From positions 1 to 45,790 of the forward strand of contig JAGVPB010000077.1 in NCBI GenBank assembly GCA_020052415.1: DNA of 45,790 nucleotides, given 5' to 3'. Below, one piece after another: positions 39,073 through 45,790 of the stretch. Source of the DNA: Bacteroidales bacterium. Lineage in GTDB: Bacteria > Bacteroidota > Bacteroidia > Bacteroidales > JAADJA01. Position 1 is the stretch's first letter. Each line of letters opens with the position of its first letter. The translations under genes and the position numbers were made by a program. A model generated the notes under the pieces. It saw only the letters and a list, made by a program, of their open reading frames with translations. It was not told the DNA's origin and made no database searches.

Positions 39073-39645
39073 CTAAATAAACCTGTCAATAAGTTTGCAG
39101 ACCTCGGCAAAAATCTGGTCTATCCCACCTATTCCCTTAACAGATTGAAACTTCTTTTTACTCTTATAAAAGTCAATCAGGGGTTGGGTTTGGTCATTAT
39201 AAATTTTGATACGGTTCTCAATCACTTCTTTGGTGTCGTCTTTCCTTCCCTCTATTTCGGCTCGTTTGAGAAGCCTTTTCAGGATTTCCTCATCGCCGAC
39301 TTCAAGGGCAAGAACAAGTGAAACGGCCTCATTTTTCTTTCCAAGCATTGTATCCAGGTCATGGGCTTGCTGAATGGTTCGCGGGAAACCATCAAACACA
39401 AAGCCGCGGGCTTTTGAATGCTGCAGTAAGGCATCCTCAAGTATCTCAATCAGTAAAGCATCGGGAACCAGGTCCCCTTTTTCAATGATAGCCTGTACTT
39501 TTAAACCAAGGGTTGTTTTTTCACGGATATTTTTCCTGAAAATATCTCCGGTGGAAATATGAACCAGCTTATATTTTTCGGCAATTTTTACAGATTGTGT
39601 CCCCTTGCCCGAACCCGGAGGACCAAAAAGAATAAAATTGAACAT
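39073..39645 (-). CDS. adk: Adenylate kinase
   Basis: The 190-residue protein has Walker A GPPGSGKGT (about residues 8-16), the AMP-binding STGDIFR, DGFPRTIQQA (Arg) and the short LID region LLKRAEIEGRKDD, matching the short-LID type common in this phylum. It equilibrates ATP + AMP with 2 ADP in the cytosol. Transcribed on its own toward the repeats at 38.9 kb. Confidence 0.95.
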   Translation of the reverse strand: MFNFILFGPPGSGKGTQSVKIAEKYKLVHISTGDIFRKNIREKTTLGLKVQAIIEKGDLVPDALLIEILEDALLQHSKARGFVFDGFPRTIQQAHDLDTMLGKKNEAVSLVLALEVGDEEILKRLLKRAEIEGRKDDTKEVIENRIKIYNDQTQPLIDFYKSKKKFQSVKGIGGIDQIFAEVCKLIDRFI

Positions 39646-39683
39646 ATTAATAAAATTATTTAGGTTAGAAATATACTGTCGCG

Positions 39684-39691
39684 CAAATTTA
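39684..39691 (-). promoter_or_regulatory. -7 box for adk
   Basis: Minus-strand TAAATTTG, a perfect TAnnTTTG, about 40 bases upstream of ATG 39645. It faces away from the plus-strand box at 39719-39726. Confidence 0.45.
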
Positions 39692-39718
39692 AGGTAAAAG
39701 GGCTTTAACTTTTATATT

Positions 39719-39726
39719 TAATTTTG
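39719..39726 (+). promoter_or_regulatory. -7 box for the DUF4271-like gene
   Basis: TAATTTTG is a perfect match to TAnnTTTG. It overlaps the alternative TTG start at 39724, which is a further reason to choose ATG 39742 as the true start. Confidence 0.5.
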
Positions 39727-39741
39727 TCAAAAATATTTTGG

Positions 39742-40632
39742 ATGGATATTGATAGTCTGCATATACAGGATTCGTCTGCCTTCATCATTCAATCCGATTC
39801 CGGTATCATCATCGAAGATTCGCTCCCGCTCAGGGATGATACAACAATGACTGCCTTCGGACTTTTCTTTGGAGACTCAACCAAATACAATCCAGTACCA
39901 GTTAAAACGATTAAATCGGATCAAAAATCATTATTTAAATCTCAAAATACTGAAAGATCGGATTTAAAGATACTGGAAAGAAATTACCTGAATATTGACT
40001 GGATTACGATTCACCTGATAATTTGCCTAATCCTTACAGCCTGGGTTCAGATTTATTACAGCAAAAGATTGAGGCAGATCATTAAGGCTTTTGGAGCTAT
40101 GCGGTACACAAATATATTAAGCAAAGAAGGTAATTTATTCAGGGAGCGCATCTCAATTCCTTTGTTTATCATATATCTTGTTTCTTTATCCTTGTTAATC
40201 TATCAGGTTACAGCCGGACAATCGGGTATTGAAATGTCGGGATTTAAGGGATTAAAGTTTTTCTCAATTATCATTCTTGTTATTTTGATTTTATGGTTCA
40301 TAAAAAATACTGCTGTCAGATTCGTGGGAAAGACATTTAAAAACCATATAATTCTTTCGGAATATATGCACACGAATTTTATTTTTAATATGGTAACAGG
40401 CTTAATTTTATTGCCGTTTATCATCGTTTCAGTCTATCTGCCATCATTGATAGCGGTTTATACTGGTATTGCCCTTTGGCTGGCCATTTTTTTATATCGT
40501 TTTGTCAGGGAGTTATTTACAGGATTAACCTACACAAAATTTTCGCTGTTTCCCAGAATTTTATATCTTTGCACGTTCGAAATTATACCGTTTTTAGTTT
40601 TTACTAAATTAATAATGAGTTACTTAAGTTAA
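39742..40632 (+). CDS. DUF4271-like membrane protein
   Basis: From ATG 39742 the product is 296 residues: a hydrophilic N-terminal third, then about 6-7 membrane helices (WITIHLIICLILTAWVQIYY onward). Proteins of this kind in Bacteroidota are usually found before hemD, as here (next gene starts 63 bases later), and are annotated DUF4271, function unknown. No enzymatic motif is visible. Confidence 0.7.
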   Translation: MDIDSLHIQDSSAFIIQSDSGIIIEDSLPLRDDTTMTAFGLFFGDSTKYNPVPVKTIKSDQKSLFKSQNTERSDLKILERNYLNIDWITIHLIICLILTAWVQIYYSKRLRQIIKAFGAMRYTNILSKEGNLFRERISIPLFIIYLVSLSLLIYQVTAGQSGIEMSGFKGLKFFSIIILVILILWFIKNTAVRFVGKTFKNHIILSEYMHTNFIFNMVTGLILLPFIIVSVYLPSLIAVYTGIALWLAIFLYRFVRELFTGLTYTKFSLFPRILYLCTFEIIPFLVFTKLIMSYLS

Positions 40633-40694
40633 TTATCAAATAAAAAATAAAGACACAATCAAGTGTTTTTATATTAAAACGGGAGATTAGGAAG

Positions 40695-41444
40695 TTGAAA
40701 GTAAAACGTATTCTTGTGTCTCAGCCTCAACCGGTTGATTTTGAGAAGTCGCCTTATGGCGAATTAACTCAAAAGTATAAAGTAAGCATTGATTTCAAGA
40801 AGTTTATCACCATAGAAGGCGTAAGTGCCAGTGATTTCAGAAGGGACAAAGTTTATATCCAGGATCATACAGCTGTGATATTTACAAGCAGAAATGCTGT
40901 GGATCACTTTTTCCGTATCGCCAGGGAAATGAGGGTTGAGATTACAGATTCCATGAAATATTTTTGTATTTCGGAGGCGACAGCATTTTATCTTCAAAAG
41001 TATGTTCAGTTCAGAAAGCGAAAAATTTTCAACGGTAACCAGAATTTCGATGATCTGATGGAGGTAATGAAAAAACATAAGGATGAAAAATTTCTGATGC
41101 CGTGTTCGGATATTCAAAAACTTAGTCTGACGAATATACTTGATGAAAATAAATTCAATTACACCAAGGCTGTGATTTACAAAACCCTCTCGAGCGATCT
41201 TTCAGATGTAGATATCAGTCAATACGACTTGCTATTATTTTTTAGTCCGGGAGGCGTTAAATCATTGTTTCATAATTTTCCTGATTTTAAACAAAATCAT
41301 ACACTGATCGGAGCATTTGGGCCAACCACAATAGGTGCGGTAAAAGAGAGCGGATTACTTGTAGATATTGAGGCTCCGACAAAAACAGCATTATCAATGA
41401 CGGATGCTTTGGATCAGTACCTGCTGGCGCTTTGTAAAAAATAA
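40695..41444 (+). CDS. hemD: Uroporphyrinogen-III synthase
   Basis: This 249-residue product starts with TTG (KVKRILVSQPQP). It shows the two-domain HemD pattern: VIFTSRNAVDHFF in domain 1 and DLLLFFSPGGVKSLFHNF then IGAFGPTTIGAVKESG in domain 2, the features that define this very divergent family. It closes hydroxymethylbilane into uroporphyrinogen III in heme synthesis. Located between a DUF4271-like gene and rnpA, the common Bacteroidota context. Confidence 0.85.
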   Translation: MKVKRILVSQPQPVDFEKSPYGELTQKYKVSIDFKKFITIEGVSASDFRRDKVYIQDHTAVIFTSRNAVDHFFRIAREMRVEITDSMKYFCISEATAFYLQKYVQFRKRKIFNGNQNFDDLMEVMKKHKDEKFLMPCSDIQKLSLTNILDENKFNYTKAVIYKTLSSDLSDVDISQYDLLLFFSPGGVKSLFHNFPDFKQNHTLIGAFGPTTIGAVKESGLLVDIEAPTKTALSMTDALDQYLLALCKK

Positions 41445-41490
41445 CAAATATTCATCATCCTGAATTCTTAACATACCCGATGAGCCTTTG

Positions 41491-41880
41491 ATGCAAACCT
41501 TCTGTAAAGATGAACGGTTATCCGAAAAAATAATAATTAATGCCCTGTTTGTTAATGGAAAGAGTTTTCGCCAGGATCCATTCAAAGTTATTTGGCTCGA
41601 AATTAAATCGGAAGAATCCTTACAATCACGTCTGTTAATTTCAGTTCCAAAAAAAAGAATTAAAAAGGCGGTAGATCGCAATTTGGTCAAACGGCGGATA
41701 CGGGAGTCGTACAGAAAAAATAAATTGATATTGATCGAATTTCTGAAACAGAAACAAATTAAATGTGTTTTTGCCATAATATATAATTCATCCGAAATTG
41801 CTTCTTATAACGAAATAGAAAAGAAAATAATTCAGATTTTACAGCGTTTTCAAACTGAATATGAAAAAAGCATTAAGTAA
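41491..41880 (+). CDS. rnpA: Ribonuclease P protein component
   Basis: From ATG 41491 the product is 129 residues. The RNR motif [16 protein letters not shown] and the basic N-terminal [16 protein letters not shown] segment define the family. It binds the RNase P RNA to process tRNA 5' ends. It overlaps yidD by 20 bases, the standard arrangement. A TTG codon at 41488 is a less likely start. Confidence 0.93.
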   Translation: MQTFCKDERLSEKIIINALFVNGKSFRQDPFKVIWLEIKSEESLQSRLLISVPKKRIKKAVDRNLVKRRIRESYRKNKLILIEFLKQKQIKCVFAIIYNSSEIASYNEIEKKIIQILQRFQTEYEKSIK

Positions 41881-42121
41881 ATTTTTAATTTTTCTGATCC
41901 GCTTTTACCAGGCAACCGTATCGCCTTATTTTTTGCCCTCGTGCAGATACACACCTACATGTTCAGCCTATGGCGTTGAAGCCATTCAGAAACATGGACC
42001 TTTTAAGGGCGGGTGGCTAACCATCCGAAGGGTTCTGTCGTGTCATCCCTGGGGCAGGAGTGGATATGACCCGGTGCCTGAACCTAACAGACGTAAAAAA
42101 ATAAATACAATTAATTTCTAA
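41861..42121 (+). CDS. yidD: Membrane protein insertion efficiency factor YidD
   Basis: The 86-residue protein has the family signature [20 protein letters not shown] and [24 protein letters not shown]. It helps YidC insert membrane proteins at the inner face of the membrane. Overlaps rnpA by 20 bases and is followed 4 bases later by the S41 protease gene. Confidence 0.95.
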   Translation: MKKALSKFLIFLIRFYQATVSPYFLPSCRYTPTCSAYGVEAIQKHGPFKGGWLTIRRVLSCHPWGRSGYDPVPEPNRRKKINTINF

Positions 42122-42124
42122 AAA

Positions 42125-43807
42125 ATGAACAGATCAAAATTGTCAGTTTTAACAGGGTTTCTAATATTTGTCGTTGTCCTGATTTCATCATCTTCCTTTG
42201 GCCAGAACAATGGCAATTTCGAAATAGCAAAAAATCTCGATATATATGCCACCCTTTTTAAAGAATTGAATAAAAACTACGTGGATGAGGTTTCTCCCGG
42301 TGACTTAATGGAAAAAGGAATAGATGCGATGCTTGAGTCACTCGATCCTTACACCGTTTATATTCCAGAATCGGAAGCAGAGGATTATAAATTTATTACC
42401 ACGGGACAATATGGAGGTGTGGGAGCACTCATACAGCAACAGGGTGACAAGATCGTTGTAGCGGAACCCTATGAAGGAAATCCTGCTCAAAAAGCGGGAA
42501 TAAAAGCAGGCGATGTTATTCTTGAAATTGATGGACAATCTATCAGTGGAAAAACAACAAGTGAGGTGAGCGCAGTTCTGAAAGGACAACCCGGAACCGC
42601 TGTAACGGTTAAAATCAGTAGGGAAGGAGTTGATTCACCGATCGAAAAAAAGATGGTCAGGGAGAATGTTAAAGTTGAAAATATTCCTTATTATGGTATG
42701 GTCGGAGACGGGATCGGTTACATTAAACTGGTTAGTTTTACTCAGGAAGCAGGAAAAGAAGTAAAAGAGGTATTTATGGACCTGAAAAGCACCAATGAGG
42801 TAAAAGGCTTAATTCTCGATCTTAGGGGTAATGGCGGAGGTCTGCTCCAGGAAGCCGTTGATATTACAAATATTTTTGTGGACAAGGGTAATCTGGTCGT
42901 GAGTACAAAAGGGAAGCTTTCAAATAAAAATTATGCTTATAAAACTACAAATATGGCGGTTGATAAGGAAATACCGCTGGTTGTTCTTGTTGATAATTCA
43001 AGCGCATCTGCTTCCGAAATTGTTGCCGGAGCTTTGCAGGACCTTGACAGAGGTGTGATTTTAGGCCAGCGTACTTTTGGGAAGGGGCTGGTTCAAAATG
43101 TAATTCCGCTGTCATATAATTCTTCGGCTAAAATTACGGTTGCAAAATACTATATTCCAAGCGGAAGATGCATACAGGCGATTGATTATTCGAAAAAGAA
43201 TGATAACGGCGATTCTGAAGCAATCCCTGATTCGCTTATTACGGCTTATAAAACAAAAAACGGCAGAACGGTTTATGATGGTCTTGGAATAGAACCTGAT
43301 TTAAAATGTGAAGCTGATAAATTAAGCGCAATAAGTTACGCGCTTTTTACGAAATATCTGTTTTTCAATTTTGCTACTAAATTTGAAAGGGAGAACCCGT
43401 CTATTGCTTCAGCAGTAGAATTTGAGGTTACGGATGAAATTTATCAAAACTTTCTCGATTATATCAGCGATAAAGATTACAGCTATACAACCAAGTGTGA
43501 AGAGGCACTTAGTGAACTAAAGAAAAACGCCCAGGAAGAAAAGTATTTTGATGATATCAGCCACGAATATGAAATGCTCGCCCTGAAACTGAAAGAAAGA
43601 AAAGAAGGCGATATTTTTAAACACAAAGAAGAAATAAAGAAAATTTTAAAACTTGAGATCGTCTCCCGCTACTATTATTTGAAAGGTGAGATCATGGCAT
43701 CTCTGGTTCAGGATCCTGAAATTGCCAAATCAATAGAAGTTCTGAATGCGAAAGATTCGTACCTTGCCATATTGGATGGTTCTGTAAAAAACGAAAGCAA
43801 ACAATAG
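42125..43807 (+). CDS. S41-family carboxy-terminal processing protease
   Basis: This 560-residue protein has a signal peptide (ending SFGQ), a PDZ domain (about 95-175, GGVGALIQQQGDKIVVAEPYEG) and the S41 catalytic core: SSASASEIVAG with the nucleophile Ser295 by spacing from the Tsp family, and GQRTFGKGLVQN with Lys320, a Ser/Lys dyad. It cuts periplasmic proteins from the C terminus. The C-terminal third is helical. The gene directly follows yidD, likely co-transcribed. Confidence 0.93.
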   Translation: MNRSKLSVLTGFLIFVVVLISSSSFGQNNGNFEIAKNLDIYATLFKELNKNYVDEVSPGDLMEKGIDAMLESLDPYTVYIPESEAEDYKFITTGQYGGVGALIQQQGDKIVVAEPYEGNPAQKAGIKAGDVILEIDGQSISGKTTSEVSAVLKGQPGTAVTVKISREGVDSPIEKKMVRENVKVENIPYYGMVGDGIGYIKLVSFTQEAGKEVKEVFMDLKSTNEVKGLILDLRGNGGGLLQEAVDITNIFVDKGNLVVSTKGKLSNKNYAYKTTNMAVDKEIPLVVLVDNSSASASEIVAGALQDLDRGVILGQRTFGKGLVQNVIPLSYNSSAKITVAKYYIPSGRCIQAIDYSKKNDNGDSEAIPDSLITAYKTKNGRTVYDGLGIEPDLKCEADKLSAISYALFTKYLFFNFATKFERENPSIASAVEFEVTDEIYQNFLDYISDKDYSYTTKCEEALSELKKNAQEEKYFDDISHEYEMLALKLKERKEGDIFKHKEEIKKILKLEIVSRYYYLKGEIMASLVQDPEIAKSIEVLNAKDSYLAILDGSVKNESKQ

Positions 43808-43833
43808 TCGAAAAAACCATTCACATTTTTTAA

Positions 43834-45387
43834 ATGTTTAAAAAGATCAGGGAATTTCATTCTGCAATTTATTTTGTCGGGCTTTCCCTGATGATCATAA
43901 GTTTACCCACATCCAGATTTGCATTGAGCGTTGCCCAGTTTATCCTTGTCGGTAACTGGCTGCTTGAAGGTCATTTCTGGAAAAAGTTCAAGGTTCTGAT
44001 CAGTAATATCCCGGCAATTGTCCTTGTCTCCCTTTTTCTGCTTCATGTCGCTGGATTGATATATACCTCCGACATTGATTACGCTCTTAAGGATTTAAGA
44101 ATTAAACTGCCATTGCTGGCCATACCAATTATTTTCGTTACTACTCAACCGCTGAATACTAAGCAGTTCAATCTTTTATTCCTGCTTTACATTGGAGCAG
44201 TAATCGCGGCTTCCTTAATTAGTTTTGGCATTTTGCTTTTCAGTGACTTCAATGATCTGCGCGAAATTTCACCCTTTATTTCACACATAAGGCTCAGCCT
44301 TCATATCTGCCTAGCCATCTTTTTTTCAGGGTATTTTGCATTTGGTCAGAACATTTTATTCAGGAATTTTAGACCCGCTTTTATAATTTCAATGGCCTGG
44401 CTCACTGCATTTTTGTTTCTGAGTCAGTCAGGAACAGGGATTTATGTGTTATTTCTTACATCGCTGATCCTTATATTCTATGGATTGTTCAAAATAAAGA
44501 ATAAACTTTATAAAACGGTTGTAGTAACTCTTTATATCGCGGTCACACTGTCGGTAGTCTCATACCTGTTCTTTACCATAAGAAATTATATGGTGACCGA
44601 TCGAGGTGAGCTTCAAAATCTGGCTTCATTTACTTCAGGAGGAAATCCCTATAGCCATGATACCATCAATAGCTTTATTGAAAATGGAAGTTATATCGGC
44701 ATATACGTTTGTGATACCGAATTGCGTGAAGCCTGGAATAAAAGGAGCCCTGTTGATTATGACGGCAGGGATGAAAAGGGAAATAAACTTAAATCCACTT
44801 TGATCAGGTACCTTAATTCAAAAGGATTGAAAAAGGACAGCGAAGGAGTGGCGGCCTTGAATGATAAGGACATAAGGAATGTTGAACAGAGCTGGGCAAA
44901 TTATTATTATTCCAGAAAGATCAGCTTAAGGGCCGGCATTTATAAATTATTGTGGGAATATCAAATGATGAAATCCGGAGCCAATCCTGGAGGGCTTTCA
45001 TTAGCCCAGCGCATAGAATACTGGAAGGCAGCCACCGGCATAATCAGCGAATATTTCTGGACTGGTGTCGGAACCGGTGACATGGATGAAGCATTTAAGT
45101 TGCAATACCAAAAAATGAAATCAAGGCTGGCTCCCGAATTTCAGCACCGGTCGCATAACCAGTTTTTGGCTATATTCACGGCATTCGGAGTGTCCGGCTT
45201 CGTGTGGTTCATATTTACTTTGCTTTATCCGCCGATTGCATTAAAAAAGATTTCAGATTTCAGATTTCTCACTTTTTTTATCATAATTGTTTTATCTATG
45301 CTGGTTGAGGATACGCTTGAAACACAGCAAGGGGTTACATTGTATGCTTTTTTCGGATCATTTCTTTTATTTGTACACAAAGAATGA
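43834..45387 (+). CDS. O-antigen ligase family (Wzy/WaaL-like) membrane protein
   Basis: The 517-residue protein has about ten membrane helices and a large hydrophilic segment (about residues 255-400), where the motif FQHRSHNQFLAIFTAFGVSG (about 432-450) carries the conserved His of O-antigen ligases. Such proteins join or polymerise surface sugars using lipid-linked oligosaccharides. It is longer than usual. It starts 27 bases after the protease gene. Whether it is a ligase or polymerase cannot be told from sequence alone. Confidence 0.8.
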   Translation: MFKKIREFHSAIYFVGLSLMIISLPTSRFALSVAQFILVGNWLLEGHFWKKFKVLISNIPAIVLVSLFLLHVAGLIYTSDIDYALKDLRIKLPLLAIPIIFVTTQPLNTKQFNLLFLLYIGAVIAASLISFGILLFSDFNDLREISPFISHIRLSLHICLAIFFSGYFAFGQNILFRNFRPAFIISMAWLTAFLFLSQSGTGIYVLFLTSLILIFYGLFKIKNKLYKTVVVTLYIAVTLSVVSYLFFTIRNYMVTDRGELQNLASFTSGGNPYSHDTINSFIENGSYIGIYVCDTELREAWNKRSPVDYDGRDEKGNKLKSTLIRYLNSKGLKKDSEGVAALNDKDIRNVEQSWANYYYSRKISLRAGIYKLLWEYQMMKSGANPGGLSLAQRIEYWKAATGIISEYFWTGVGTGDMDEAFKLQYQKMKSRLAPEFQHRSHNQFLAIFTAFGVSGFVWFIFTLLYPPIALKKISDFRFLTFFIIIVLSMLVEDTLETQQGVTLYAFFGSFLLFVHKE

Positions 45388-45443
45388 CTCCCTCTTTTTA
45401 TTCTGATAGAAATTTGTAAATTCGCCTTCCATATTTTTTATAT

Positions 45444-45790
45444 ATGAATCAAATTGACATCGTAATTTCTTACCAAGAATATAACAGCATCGCTGACCTT
45501 AACCTTAACGACAGGTCGCTGCTTGAGGATGCACGGCTGGCGATGAAATCGGCTTATGCCCCATACTCTGCCTACCATGTAGGCGCTGCGGTATTGCTTG
45601 AAAACGGAAAGGTCGTTTCGGGAAACAACCAGGAAAATGCTGCCTATCCATCGGGACTTTGTGCAGAGAGGGTCGCCTTGTTCTACGCCTCGGCGCAATA
45701 TCCGGATACACCTGTAAAAGCGATCGCCATTGCTGCCAAAGCAGAATATCTTGACATTAGTACAACGGTGACTCCCTGCGGCTCGTGCCG
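45444..45790 (+). CDS. cdd: Cytidine deaminase, 5' part (cut by window end)
   Basis: ATG at 45444 opens a frame that runs off the window after 115 codons. It encodes SAYAPYSAYHVGAAVLLENG, NQENAAYPSGLCAERVALF (zinc ligand Cys and catalytic Glu) and VTPCGSCR (two further zinc cysteines), the standard cytidine deaminase active site. It converts cytidine or deoxycytidine to uridine. It lies about 60 bases after the O-antigen ligase gene. Confidence 0.92.
   Translation, partial: MNQIDIVISYQEYNSIADLNLNDRSLLEDARLAMKSAYAPYSAYHVGAAVLLENGKVVSGNNQENAAYPSGLCAERVALFYASAQYPDTPVKAIAIAAKAEYLDISTTVTPCGSC

Overview
The window looks like chromosomal DNA of a Bacteroidota bacterium, probably Bacteroidales-like and perhaps from a metagenome assembly. 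The signs are -7 promoter boxes of the TAnnTTTG type, an ExbB/small membrane protein/ExbD/ExbD cluster, a TonB-dependent receptor with a carboxypeptidase-regulatory-like domain, a GIN-domain protein, a DUF4271-like gene beside hemD, and ECF sigma genes paired with membrane-anchored partners. No species is assigned.

Layout. 0.1-8.0 kb: GIN/beta-barrel protein, a RelE/ParE-type toxin-antitoxin pair, ettA, an apparently isolated integron-type gene cassette (about 4488-5266), a methyltransferase, two very small possible antitoxins, and an anti-sigma/ECF sigma pair. 8.1-13.8 kb: MBL-fold hydrolase, a decapitated AAA/DUF4143 ATPase, two small lipoproteins, a serpin lipoprotein and a second ECF sigma gene with a membrane-anchored barrel-like partner. 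13.8-24.8 kb: mostly housekeeping and envelope genes: GT9 heptosyltransferase, tatD, ansA, tRNA-Ser(GGA), the ExbB/ExbD motor, CPBP protease, HAD hydrolase, a CAU tRNA (probably Ile2), rpmB and a TonB-dependent receptor. 24.8-29.9 kb: an accessory island with a frameshifted MNT-type nucleotidyltransferase and, on the minus strand, WYL regulator, small membrane protein, GIY-YIG nuclease, DUF3696-like AAA ATPase and an unrecognised 320-residue protein. This is the best candidate for an undescribed (defence-like) system.

29.9-38.8 kb is an acetate/acyl-CoA locus: ackA, an outer-membrane porin-like protein, AMP-forming acs, an OFA-type MFS transporter, and an ADP-forming acyl-CoA synthetase fused to a GNAT acetyltransferase. 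Uptake, three ways to interconvert acetate and acetyl-CoA, and possible acetylation control of Acs lie together. 39-45.8 kb holds adk, DUF4271, hemD, rnpA, yidD, an S41 protease, an O-antigen ligase-like protein and the 5' part of cdd, cut by the window edge.

Two degenerate tandem-repeat families (9-bp and 8-bp units) occur side by side at 14.8 kb and again, in opposite orientation, at 38.8 kb. Similar low-complexity DNA touches the end of ackA. All product names rest on motif recognition by eye; no database search was run.
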